Source of the DNA: Mya arenaria
Taxonomy: Eukaryota; Mollusca; Bivalvia; Myida; Myidae
DNA length: 64,000 nt
Direction of reading: 5' to 3'
Assembly: GCF_026914265.1 (NCBI RefSeq)
Contig: NC_069136.1
Coordinates: forward strand, 48,840,381-48,904,380
A program made the translations under genes and the position numbers. Shown piece by piece: positions 1 through 11,427 of the stretch (position 1 is the stretch's first letter; every line of letters begins with the position of its first letter). The notes under the pieces are model-generated. The model ran no database searches. It was not told the origin of the DNA and saw only the letters and a program-made list of their open reading frames with translations.

Positions 1-683
1 ATATGTTCTTTTCCTAAAATGCAACAATTTGGTAACTCTCATCTCTTTTTTGAACTATACCAAAGGATAACATTAAAAATTTAGTAACAACAATTATGTG
101 AGCCAAATGTATGTGAGCCTGCTATGTACATGGGTCCTCGTGTTTTCTGTGATATGACGCAACATGAATACTAGAACTAAAATGTACATGCAGCTTAAAT
201 AATTTTAACTTGTTAATTTGACTTAATAACAGCAGTATATAGAGAGCAGTATTATCTGACCACCGGTATTCTGACACCGAGGATGTGAATCGATAGCTGA
301 ATTGACAAATAACCCATTTAACCAAGCCACTTCCTGTGTGAAGCATTCTTTGCAACTTTTCATTGCTCCTCAATACATAAATACATTGTTTGCTATGTCT
401 ACATATAGCCAGATTCTGTGTATGCACATGACTTTATTTGTTGTAAATTCTAAATACCAATACTGTTGCCATCTGAATAGTTATGTTCATAGTAGTTAGT
501 CATTGCAACCTTTGTCAATAATTCAATGAAAACAACAGAGACAAGCCCAGTAGTGGAACATTCAAATATAAACCCTTAGAGGCACAAGGTATAGCCACAA
601 TGACATGGAAACAGAGACACAAATGTTCAAGCACCACAAACAGACAAAACACATCAAAATAGCTTTATCAATAGTGTTACTGC
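1..683. other. Intergenic, no gene seen
   Basis: Only short chance reading frames in both directions, with no splice-site-bounded coding segment that I can recognise. The last nine bases (675-683) are the left target duplication of the adjoining MITE. Confidence 0.5.
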
Positions 684-1010
684 CATTCGGAGTTTCTCGG
701 CCATTTTTATCGAAAACAACCTGGGATGTATATGGACAGTTTACATACTCAATATGTTTAAGTCCGTAGAGTAGATCACGAAGTATTTAATTTAGCAGTT
801 AAACTTAATGACTTAACTCATGCGGATCTTAATTATATTTACAATATTACACTTCACTGGCAATCAATTTAAGCTTAGATCAATAAATGCAAGCTAAAAC
901 ACTGCATTTAATTAAATGATATAATTTACAAAAATGTGAACTACTTCTACTGATGTACTGGCATAAATCTGAGGTTGTTTTCGCGAAATATGGCTGAGGA
1001 GCTCCGAATG
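684..1010. mobile_element. MITE, 9-bp target duplication, family M1 copy 1
   Basis: A 327-bp non-coding element with long terminal inverted repeats: the left end starts CATTCGGA and continues through the 'CTCGGCCAT...GAAAACAACCT' region, and the right end is its inverse, finishing TCCGAATG. It is flanked by the perfect 9-bp direct repeat TGTTACTGC (675-683 and 1011-1019). Two more copies occur at 21259-21593 and 25691-26030, each with its own 9-bp duplication. Long TIRs plus 9-bp duplications are typical of Mutator-like (MULE) non-autonomous elements; no transposase is present. Confidence 0.85.
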
Positions 1011-1375
1011 TGTTACTGCCTCTGAGGGGTCAGTGAAACAAGTTTACTGGAAACACTAGTTCACTGGGGATTTACCCAGTTCATACGCACATAACCTCAC
1101 ATTTGTCAGGTCATATACAGTTTCCTCTTATAAACCACATGTTGTCTGTTATCTGTGTTTTATCTATAAGTTGTTTATTTGTTAGTACTTGCAATCTCAT
1201 TTTGTATTGTTATATTGAAATAGCATTGTTTTGCTGCTCAGAACAAGATATACATGTATGCTTTTGTTTGGTGTGTTTCTGTATCTGAATGTCAATAATC
1301 AAACTGTATTGGGATAGCTGGTGCTTTTGTTGATAGGTTTTGTACTGGTATAGCCAATGGATATATCATTAACAT

Positions 1376-1723
1376 TTAAGCTGCACTTTCACAGATTTGC
1401 TGTTTTTGCAACTTTTTTTTCTTTTTTTCAAACGAGCCAATTTATGCGAAAATTCATGTAAACCAGTTATATAAGACTGTTGCCAAGACATTAGATTGCA
1501 AATTTTTATATTTAAGTTTAAAAATTGATGTTTTATGCATTTTTCTTAAACCGTTGATAATGGTTCTAGCCATAAAACATTAATTTTCAAACGGAAATTT
1601 GAAAATCTGTGATCTGATTTTTTGTCAGCAGTCTTTTATCACTGGTTTGCAGATATTTTATCATTCTTAGACAAAAAATAAAAAAGTTGTAAAAACAGTG
1701 AGTCTGTGAGAGTGCAGCTTTAA
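1376..1723. mobile_element. MITE with TTAA ends, family M2 copy 1
   Basis: The left end reads TTAAGCTGCACTTTCACAGA and the right end is its inverse, GTGAGAGTGCAGCTTTAA. A second copy in gene A (20767-21131) has the same ends. TTAA at both borders suggests a piggyBac-type target site, though a TA duplication cannot be excluded. The interior is AT-rich and itself partly inverted. Confidence 0.75.
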
Positions 1724-3069
1724 TGGATCCAAAGTATACAAGTAAGCTTACCATTCCTAGTCAGTCAGGTAGCAATGCGAAATTTTGATGCCTTTTTACC
1801 CGTATAATTTTTGTAATCATTAAAATGGCCGGTATTGCTTGAAGATTTAAATATCTTAAATGTAATGACTGAAACATTATTATGGATACAGAGCTGAAGT
1901 TTGTCCTTTTGTTCTTTATTTCATCTGAAATTGGATGTGAATGGGCTTCTCTTGTAATCATTCAAGGCCAAAAAGCTCGGTGAGAAACAAAAGAATGGTA
2001 CTTTTTAACTACTACTGGTATGTTTCTATGTTTAGATGCTTTCAAATGGTACCAAAATAATATGTGGTCATTAGGCATCCAATGGTCAGATACCCACAGC
2101 TGATCCATTCCTTTATTCTACATTGACAACTGCATGGCTCAGCCATGTGTAGTGATTTTCCTATGATTGATTATAATCGAAAATTGATTGGTTTGGCCTA
2201 AAATTGGCAACTATTGATTGTATTTGGTCATAATGGATCGGATTCAACAGGCAAGTTGGTTTTCATCTTTCCTCTTGTAAATTGCATTGAGTTTACGTCT
2301 GCCAATTTTCCCCTTTGGGTTCATTTATACATTCGGAAATGTTCAGTTGTTATCGTTAACGATATGGCCGGAAGCAACACAACACTAAATAACTTCAAAC
2401 ATACATATAACATTGTTAACGAATATTAGTTTTTGTACAAAAAAAATAAACCTAAAATTAAGATTGTCAAAAACGGATTGTATTATCAATAATCAGTTAC
2501 ATGAGTGGAACCGATGATCGATAGTCAAACTGGAACCGATTCACAACACTGGCCATGAGTATCTGACCATGTAGGCATGTAAGTTTTGGGTACTGGTTAG
2601 AATGGTATTTATTTTTGTCTTGGAATAATGTTAAAAAAATGTATGTTTTAAAAAATTATAGATATTGTTGTACCTTTATATTTTATTATTGTGCACTATA
2701 TGTGTATAGTAGTCACTGTTTTGTTTGCACTGGCTATTCATGAATTAATTAAAACCAATAAATGATAAAAAATATGTCTTCTTTAATTATGATTAGTTAA
2801 ACCAATACTAATAATTCATTATGCATAAACATGATAATATTATCATAAACAAAGAAATGTTTTAGGATTATTGCATTAAGAAATCTTGGTTAAGGGCTTT
2901 CCACAGTGCAAAAGTTGGTGGGGAAGCCCAAAATAAGATAATTTTTTTTTTAAATAGATCATTGTTAAATCGTGTTTAAGGGAAAAAAATAAATCCTTTG
3001 CAACATATGGCCGTGTAATAAGGAGCATTTGACACATAAGAAGATGTTATCAGATTTGGTTTTTGTTAT
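1724..3069. other. Intergenic, no gene seen
   Basis: AT-rich sequence with only short chance reading frames. Nothing that I can assign. Confidence 0.45.
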
Positions 3070-4585
3070 CCCCGCCGAATCGAAGATTTCGGGAGGGGGA
3101 TATTGTTTTGGCGTTGTCCGTCCTTCCGTCAGTCCTTCCATCCGTCCGTCTGGTACCATATCTTGGTAGGCATTGATCAGAAAATGTTCAAACTTGGTCA
3201 GAATGTTCCCCTCGATCAAATCTCGACCACTTTCAAAAGTTGGTCACATGGGTTCAAAAACTAGGTCACTAAATCTTAGAAAAATCTTTGGAACATAAAA
3301 GAGGCGTTACACATGGTCAGATATTCATGAAACTTAATCAGAATGTTTTCCATGATGAACTCTTGGTCGTAAATAAAACTGGGTCACATATGATTAAAAA
3401 TTTGGTCACTAGGTCAAATCTTAGAAAAATATTGTCCAGAACCATATCATGGTAATTATTGGTCAAGTTATGTTCAAAATTGGTCATGATGTAAACCTTG
3501 ATGAAATATGGACCATTTAAAAAAGTGGGTCACATGGGGTCAAAAACTAGGTCACTAGGTCAAATCTTAGAAAAATCTTTGGAACATACTATAGGCTATA
3601 TACATGGTCAAATATTCATGAAACTTAATAAGAATGTTTTCCTTGATGAACTCTTGGTCGTAAATAAAACTGGGTCACATATGTTCGAACATTAGGTCAC
3701 TAGGTCAAATCTTAGAAAAATCTTGTCCAGAACCATAGCATGGTAATGATTGGTCAAGTTATGTTCAAAATTGGTCATGATGTACTCATTGAAGAAATAT
3801 GGACCATTTAAAAAGTGGGTCACATGGGGTCAAAAAATAGGTCTCTAGGTCAAATCTTAGAAAAGTCTTTGAATCACATTAGAGGAATTATGTATGGTCT
3901 AATATTCATGAAACTTGATCAGAATGTTTCCCTTGATGAACTCTTGGACATGTTTTAAACTGGGTCACTTGGGGTCAGAAACCAGGACAGTATGTGAAAT
4001 CTTTGAAAAATTGTGTCCGAAACTATTTAGTGGTGGTGATTGGTTGGATTATGTTCAAACATGCTCAGAATGTTCTCTTGGGTTAGATTTCGACTGCATT
4101 TTAAAAGTGGGTCATATGGGTCAAAAACTAGGTCACTAGGTCATATCTTACAGAAATCTTGGGAACACTCTCGAGGCATTACATCTGCTCTTATTTCCAT
4201 GAAACTTAATCAGAATGCCTCGATGAAATCTTGGAATAGTTTGAAACTAGTAGGTCATGTGGGGTCAAATATGAAGTCACTGGGTCAAATCTTAAAAAAA
4301 ACCTTTGTGGACACTCTAGAGGCTATATTTTTGCAATATATCTGGACCGGTCTTCATGAAACTTGATCAGAATGTTTGCCTTGATGAAATCTTAGATCGG
4401 TTTGGAACTTGGTATCATGGAGTCATAAACTAGGTTTCTTGGTCAATTCTAATTGTTACATTATATACAATATTTTTTTTATTTCGAACAGTTGCAATCA
4501 AACTCAAACTCATATATATGTATATATTTCATCATCAATTGACTTCCATTCCTTGACTTAGCCCAATCAGGTGGGGGATATCAAT
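3070..4585 (+). repeat. Diverged tandem modules (~160 bp), 'ggtcactaggtcaaatctta' type
   Basis: About eight to nine diverged copies of a module containing 'AGGTCACTAGGTCAAATCTT', 'CATGAAACTTAATCAGAATG' and 'GATGAACTCTTGG'. The array is bracketed by GC-richer ends: GGAGGGGGATAT followed by a CCGTCC-rich stretch at 3090-3150, and GGTGGGGGATATC near 4571. The short frames inside arise from the repeat and are not genes. This module type is widespread in bivalve genomes. Confidence 0.75.
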
Positions 4586-4609
4586 GCAACGAATTTGCTT
4601 GTTTTTTTA

Positions 4610-6385
4610 TACTCACGACAAACGGAAGTTTAAAAGGGGTGTATTTCACTTGAAAACTACTGGATGGAGTTTTTATTAAACTTTATGCTTTGGTAAAGCA
4701 CAATTAGAGAGAGTGCAGTATGCAAGAATCATAATTCTATTTCAGCTTGCTACAGAGTTATTGCCCTTGGTGTTTTTGGTATTGGATTTTTATTAAACTT
4801 TATACAATAAGGAAGTGCAGTGTACAAGAACCAAAACTCTTATTTTAGCTAATTACGGAGTTATTGCCTTTTGTTACTTTTTCTTATCCGAAGCATAACT
4901 TCAAAACTATTCAATGGTATTTTATAAAATAGAATGCTTTGGTTAAAGGCAATGAGTAGAAGTGCAGTGTTTAGGAACCATTACTCTTTTTCAGCTCATT
5001 ACAGATTTATTGCCCTTCGTTATTTTTACCTCTCATGAGCCTTACCTCAAACCTTCAACATGGAAATCAATAAAATTTCATACAATGATAGAACATAATG
5101 AGTGGAAGTGCAGTTTGAAAGAACCATAACTCTATTGTAAATAATTACAGAGTTATTGGCCTGTTTTACATTTTCTTGTCCGGAGCATACCTATTTGCCC
5201 TTTGTAACTTTTTCTTGTCCAGAGTATTACTTGAAAAATACTGGATGAAATTTAATTAAACATCATACAATGGTTAAGCACAATGAAAGAATGTGCAGTT
5301 AACAGGGACTATAACTCTATGTCAGCTTATTAAAGAGTAATTGCCCTATGTTAATGTTCCTATCTGAAAAAAACAAACTTCAAAACATGAGATGGAATTC
5401 AATAAAGTTTAACCGTCATACAATAATAGAACACAATGAAAAAGTGCAGTATGAAGAGCCATAGCTATAGTTAAGCTTTTAGAGAGTATATGTCCTTTGT
5501 TACTTTTTTCTTGTACTTCAAAACTACTGGATGGAATTTAATGAAACATCATTCAATGATAGAATATAATGAAAGGAAGTGCAGTTTGTAATAGCCATAA
5601 CTCTATTTTAGCTAATAACGGAGTTATTGCCCTTTGTTTCTTCTTGTCCAAGGCATAACTTGAAAACTACTGGATGGTATTTAATTAGCCTGCATGCTAT
5701 GATAAAGCACAATGAGGGGAAATGCAATGCATATGAACCATAAACTAATTTATTTTAGCCAATTACAGAGTTATTGCCCTTTAACACTTTTTTTGTCCAG
5801 TGCATTACTTCAGAACTACTGGATGGAAAACAATTTAACGTCATACAATAAAAGAACATAATAAGAGGATGTGAAGTATGTAAAAAACATAAAACCTTTT
5901 TTAACTAATTACATAGTTATAATCCTTTGTCTTCCTATCCAGAGCAAAATTTGAAAACTACTTGATGGAATTTAACTGCATACAATGGTAAAGCACAATG
6001 AGAGGAAATGCAGTATACAAGAACCATAACTATATTCTACATCTTTACAGAGTTATTGCCCTTTGCCACTTTTCCTTGTAATGAGCATTTCATGAAATCA
6101 GTGGATGGAATTTAATTAAACTGCATACAATGGTAAATCTCAGTGAGAGTAAGTGCAGTATACAAGAACAATAACTCTATTCTACCTCATTACAGAGTTT
6201 TTGCCCTTTGTAACTTTTGTTTTGGAGCATATCTTTAATTTAATGGATGCTATTTAATGAAACTTCATATTATGGCAAAGCACAATGAGAGATAGTGCAA
6301 TGTACAAGGACCATAACTCTTTTTCAGCTTGTTATTGCTGTTAGTTACTTTTCCGTTTCCGGAGCATGTTAAACTTGAGATCTAT
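4610..6385 (+). repeat. Second diverged tandem array (~150 bp), 'cagagttattgccctttg' type
   Basis: Around a dozen diverged copies of a module with 'TACAGAGTTATTGCCCTTTG', 'AAAACTACTGGATGGAATTT', 'AATGGTAAAGCACAATGAGA' and 'AGTGCAGTATACAAGAACCA'. It lies directly beside the preceding array but shares no obvious sequence with it. Copies are diverged, so the array is old. No coding potential. Confidence 0.75.
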
Positions 6386-6784
6386 TGGATGGATTTGATT
6401 TGATTTGGTTTTTTTAACGTTTTAACTGATATTCAAACAGTCGGATTTGATGTTATTTCAATTTGCTTTCTTATAGATAAACATACATATTGGCTTTATA
6501 TTTGCAAAGGTAGGCTTAATTTACATTTTGGTGGACTGCACGGCAGTTACTCCCCTTTGGAAATTTGAAGATTTATTTTAAAGTGTGCACATTTCCTAGC
6601 TGCTTTATTTATTCTGTCAATGAGATATGAAGAGATAACAAATAACTAGAGATATGAAACTGTTTTGGATATATTCGTAGTAAATTATATGACATTCTAA
6701 ATAAACAGATTATACAGCATCTGAAATGAAGAAACAAAATCCAAAGCGGAAGTGCTGTATATTGTAAGTAAATGGATGAAGGCA

Positions 6785-6935
6785 ATATTATATAAATATT
6801 GCATGGCTTCCAGTACATATTGTCAACATGAGGGAAATACTATTTCCCGAGGCGAAGCCGAGGGTAACAGTATTTTACCGAATGTTGACAATATGTACTG
6901 TCACACTGGAAGCCATGCAATATTTATTTTATTAT
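6785..6935. repeat. Fold-back (hairpin) element
   Basis: Left arm containing AATATTGCATGGCTTCCAGT and ATTGTCAACAT pairs with right arm ATGTTGACAAT and ACTGGAAGCCATGCAATATT. The centre contains the small hairpin GAGGCGAAGCCGAG. This resembles a non-autonomous inverted-repeat transposon. Confidence 0.7.
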
Positions 6936-7260
6936 ACCGAACACAGTTACATGTATATACACATATAAGGTTTTTACCATTACAGTACACAACTTTCAAA
7001 TTTAATCAATTTATTCTGTAATTATTGTTTGTTTAAGCTGTCATTTTGTTGCAAATTACGTTTAGAAATAATGCAAACACCGTTGTAACCAGATTAACAA
7101 CACATTTTAATAAGCGCTTACCACCTCAGCATTGGAAAACCAAAAAATGCCTATTTTTAGACCTTTTTGTACTGTTGGAATCTTTATAGACTCAACTAAT
7201 GTATTTCCATCGGCCTCCGTATGAGAGGCAAAAGGTTAAAAATTCAGTTTCCACTGCCTC

Positions 7261-7356
7261 TGATGTCCTGAAAAAAATAAATCAATCAATAGTCGATAAC
7301 TTGAACCGTTTTGATGTCCTGAACAAAAAATCAATAGTCGATAACTTGAACCGTTT
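7261..7356 (+). repeat. Two-copy direct repeat (~50 bp)
   Basis: 'GATGTCCTGAA' followed by 'CAATAGTCGATAACTTGAAC' and 'CGTTTT' occurs twice in tandem. The overlapping 105-codon open frame (7199-7516) shows no recognisable domain. Confidence 0.6.
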
Positions 7357-7679
7357 TGTTATGCCATTTTATTTATTGTGCGGGCATCAGCTCTTATTAT
7401 TTATGCGGCCATTAAAAATTCTAAAGCGCACGCGCATCTTTTCTGCGCATGTGATATTACTCTGCCAGTCAACATTACCGGGCAATATTAAAAAAATATT
7501 GACCGCTCGGGTATAGGGAATTTAACATAGACAATATAAGTGAGGTATAATAATACGAAATTGCCCATGATGGGTAATTAACATGAGAAATTGATATGGG
7601 CAGGTCACGTGAGGTATAATAAACATGTATATGTAGGTTAGTTGAAGATAAGCAGAATTATTTATTGTTTGGCCACCAA

Positions 7680-8500
7680 CAACAACGAGGACTTGACACC
7701 TGTTTGGCAAACACAGAGGGAATGTTTTAAGCGACGTGCCCTGTTTTCATGATAGAAACATGTACACATATCAAGGGAAACCATATGGTTTTTGAAAAAC
7801 CCGCTTGCGATGATCGAAACATAGTTGTCACAATGACATTCCAGTGAAGTATCTGTATGCGTCTGTCTAGATTGATTCTTGTCCGGGCTGTATCTCGAGG
7901 ATGCAATTATAGGAAATTTAAAAGCTTGCCATGAAGGTTCACCATGATGATGCGGCGTGCCGCACACAAGACCAAGTTCTGTACCTCAAAGACGAAGGTC
8001 ACGTTTAAAGGTTTATTGTCAAAATAAGTATTGTTGATAGGACTGGCCTGGACTGAATCTTATTTGGACTCTATCTTTAATATGCATTGTGGGAGTTTTA
8101 AACACCTTGCCATGGAGGTTCACCATGATGAAGGGCTTGTCACGCACAAAAGCGATTGCGGTTGAAACGATTGTGTTTGAGCTGTAACTTGACCATGCAG
8201 TATAAGATTTTAAAACTTTCCAGGAAGGTTCCCCATAAAGAGTCACTCACCAGACCAAGGTATGTATCTCAAAGGTAAAAGTCACCTTTGGAGGTCTTAG
8301 ATTGAAAATACCTGTCCGAGCTTTGTCTTGAGGATGCTTTATAGGATTTTAAGAAAAAAATATTCTAAAATTTCACCATGATCAGGTGGCGTGCCGCGAA
8401 CAAGACCCTGGTCTGCAGATCAATGGTCAATGTCACGCTTAGATGTCAAAGGTTGAAATGCTCCTTGTCCAGGCTGTATCTTACCTAATTCATGTTGTCT
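7680..8500 (+). repeat. Diverged tandem modules (~190 bp), 'aaggttcaccatgatga' type
   Basis: Four or so diverged copies containing 'AGGTTCACCATGATGA', a GGCGTGCCGC-like box, 'ACAAGACCAAG', 'TCTCAAAGG' and 'GGTCACGTTTA'. Open frames in the region are fragments of the repeat. Confidence 0.6.
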
Positions 8501-9083
8501 TCGTTGGTCATAATGTCGAAAGAGCTATACATAAAAATGCACAAAAAAAACAATTTTGCATCTATGAAGTGTAACGGATATTATGCCCCCTCATGTCCTC
8601 GATTTGAATTTATGACCACAGGTTTTTAACTATTTATTTAAAGCTGACCATAACCCTTCTTTCCCTTCAAATATTCGAGTTATTTTCCTTCGTAACACCT
8701 TTAATCTAGTTATCTCCCTTCTTTGCCCCGATTATCCTAGTAGCCTCCCTTCATCTACATCTATTGGTAGTTTATTTTTTTTTGTTCAGGTAAAATGACA
8801 AACTATGTCGTAGATCTTTGGAGTATCATAAACTTTCTGTACGATAAAAATGTCGTTCATTTTGCGTGAACAGGGCGACCTTTCGTGACGTCTGAAGGCG
8901 GATGTTTCGCAAAAAAGAAATTGGTTCATGCATATATCAAACACAAATAAAATAATCTCAATAATTTTCTTGTAATCGCGAAACTCCTTCAACAAAAAAA
9001 AACATTTTTATCACAAACATAAAGTCATGAAAAAGGGGAAATGTAAATATAAGTATAGATTCTTAATTTTCGTCCGTCCATGC
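8501..9083. other. Intergenic, nothing recognised
   Basis: No domain-bearing frame, tRNA or clear repeat found. Confidence 0.4.
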
Positions 9084-9158
9084 AGAATAAACGCTCGGTT
9101 GCGATTTTGCAAATTTTTAAATGGTTTTGCAAAATCACGACCGAGCGTTCATTCTTTA
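9084..9158. repeat. Short perfect-style hairpin
   Basis: GAATAAACGCTCGGT and GCGATTTTGCAAA on the left pair with TTTGCAAAATC and ACCGAGCGTTCATTC on the right, around an AT-rich loop of about 10 bases. The stem is about 30 bp with few mismatches. Confidence 0.6.
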
Positions 9159-9339
9159 TGAACGCACGAAAAGTAAGAAGCAATCCATAAATGTGACATG
9201 ATAATATTTATTTGTTTTGGCTTGACACTATGTGGTCCAGAAAAGGTGCCTCCCGAGGTGTCTGTATGATCTTTCTTGGATAGACACCAACCTTTAATTA
9301 CGCCTTGTCTTGGGGAAAGAAGCACTTGCAAGACATTTC

Positions 9340-9368
9340 CACGCACGCACGCACACACACGCGCGCAG
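9340..9368 (+). repeat. Simple repeat (ACGC/AC/GC)
   Basis: A short run of CACGC, then CACA, then CGCG dinucleotides. Confidence 0.7.
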
Positions 9369-9840
9369 GAGACACTGTACTTCTAAACATTCCAGCATTA
9401 CCAAATTGATAACATTTCAATAGTTTTATTTGCGTAAACGAGATATGACCGTTTATTTCATGATATCAAATGTTTTTATATATAATTTGGGATATTTCGC
9501 TGCTGGACATTTTTGTATAAAGACCTTATACCAGGTCGTTCAATATCTTTCAATAAACCAATTTATAAGACTATCAGTATGACCCTTTATTCAATTTTAG
9601 CCCTTACGCTGCAGTCCTATTTGCCGTTTTATACAATAGCATGCATTTGAACTATCTTAAAACAATAGATGCCTAAAGCTCCTCAGATGAGCAATTTACC
9701 GTTGCCGTCATATGTTCCTTTAATCAGAATGTTGAAAACGGATAAGCAAATATCAGAATTGAGAACTTTAAACTAATATATTGTTGTTCAGTAACTGTTG
9801 TAATGATTGTTGTTGGTCGGTCAGTCCATCGAAATAGTTG

Positions 9841-10034
9841 TAGCCCGGAATTAAAGCTATTCTGGTTTTTCCGACCTAATCCTCCGGTACAAACAGAATT
9901 AAACCGTTGTAATATACACATGTTACTTAGGAAACAATAGAGTCATTGGACTGTTACACGAATTTCAATAGCTCGAAATTCACCTTTTATTTGTACCGGC
10001 ATGGGAAAACCCTGTAATGTTAATTCCGGGCTAT
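9841..10034. mobile_element. MITE with TAGCCCGGAATTAA ends
   Basis: A 194-bp element whose left end TAGCCCGGAATTAA is mirrored exactly by TTAATTCCGGGCTA at the right end. The imperfect inverted repeat continues inward through a CCGGTACAAA box on each side. Its borders are consistent with a TA target duplication. No coding capacity. Confidence 0.7.
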
Positions 10035-10845
10035 ATGTATTGGAAGTTCATTGAAATTAATACAAATGACTTTAGAAACCATCACAAATGAGGTATATGC
10101 CCATGGCATGAATCCCGCATACACGAACAGGCTCTCGGCTTTTGATATTATAAGAAGGCTTACTAAAGCATCAAAATAATGAGAACATTCAATATTTTAC
10201 TTGAAGTCTGTGGAAATTACTTTTGGACAAATCAACTCGGGCGAAACATTGATGACCTTGAGCAAATAACTGCAGAAAATTCGAGAAAAATCTCAGGAGC
10301 TTTTAAAAGTCACTTGCCTTGAGCCACGTCTAGTATAGATGACTTTGATAAACATTTCGCTTACTTCACTTGGTCCTCTCGCCTGTTCGGTTAAATCTTT
10401 AAAATACTGAACTAGGGTGTGTCATACCATAATATTACGAAATTACTGTTATCTCAATCTCAGTCTTAATTTATTTTACCAGATAACATCAATGCGCATT
10501 CTGCTATAGAATATGTGGATTAAGCTATTCTACAGAAAACAACAACATGTAATTTGAATAAAAGTCATTGTTATTATCACTAATAATTACCCTATGCAGA
10601 TTTAAAAAACAACAAAAAACATGCATTATGAATATAAAGTTATACGTATACATAGCAAGAAGAGCTGTAGAATTATAGATTGATTTGCATTTAAAAGTTG
10701 TTGTAACTTTAGAAATTAATTCAGGTTTATATAAAGAGAAATGTTCAATATCTTTGTTGCAGATAAATTGGGAAATATTGAAAATAACAAAACAAACTAT
10801 TTTTTAACATGACAACACAATTGAATTTCTCGACTGATTTAATCT
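10035..10845. other. Intergenic, nothing recognised
   Basis: AT-rich sequence without a supportable gene or repeat. Confidence 0.4.
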
Positions 10846-11141
10846 CCTACATGGTGGTGTTAGTAGTTTATACTCCGGGTCCCGGCGTGAGCACATTGAA
10901 GGGTCCCAGAGTGACAGTTCAACCACCGCACACCTATCCTGGGCGGTTAACCAGTACTAGGTGCCTTCACTTCTGCAAGGAACTGACAACTTCTGTACAT
11001 GCCAGAGGCAGTGGTACAGTGCGAATGGTCGTAGAAAGGATTTCATTACCAATCACAACAGAAGTGACCTGGTCCGCCCGGGAATCGAACCCTGGTTGTC
11101 CGATTAACAGTCCAACACTCTACCGACTGAGCTAACAACCG
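10846..11141 (-). mobile_element. tRNA-derived SINE (tRNA-Asn-like head)
   Basis: On the minus strand from 11141 inward, the head has an A box (TAGCTCAGTCGGTAGAGTG), an anticodon-loop-like CTGTTAA (GTT, Asn) and a B box (GGTTCGATTCC). The two acceptor arms do not pair as in a working tRNA, and the sequence runs on into about 220 bp of GC-richer body. I therefore read it as a SINE, not a tRNA gene. The body contains CACCTAGTACTGGTT, which could be a conserved SINE core; I could not test this. It ends about 240 bp upstream of the gene A start codon. Confidence 0.65.
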
Positions 11142-11379
11142 ACAAGGGTGTTTATATCAGCTTGGTGTTGAATGTGGATAACAAATGGTGAACTTGTAAT
11201 CTTTCTATTGTTTTATTTAACAATGGGATGTTAATCGAATGATAACAATACTATCCATTGTATATGCACTTTCAAATTAACAATGAATTGTATTCAACAA
11301 AATCGTAGGAGTTGTTATTGTCTTATGAAACTAGTAAGGCAAAATGACTTTGTTGGAGTCTTTAATTAATAACAGGAAT

Positions 11380-11427
11380 ATGCTTGGAACGCTTTTAATA
11401 GTAATAGTTTGTCTGGCGAAGCCAGTG
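11380..11427 (+). CDS. Gene A exon 1: signal peptide
   Basis: ATG opens 16 codons with a hydrophobic core (LLIVIVCLA), ending at GTG|gtatgt in phase 0. Exon 2 begins in phase 0 at ctcag|GCC; the other nearby acceptor would hit a stop at once. Junction residues ASA after the hydrophobic core suit signal-peptidase cleavage. No TATA box is obvious upstream, and other start exons cannot be excluded. Confidence 0.6.

Noticed and set aside
10809-11135. 108-codon plus-strand frame
   Set aside because: Lies antisense to the SINE and its tRNA-like head; no domain.
11069-11141. Functional tRNA-Asn gene
   Set aside because: A and B boxes are present, but the acceptor arms do not pair and a SINE body follows.
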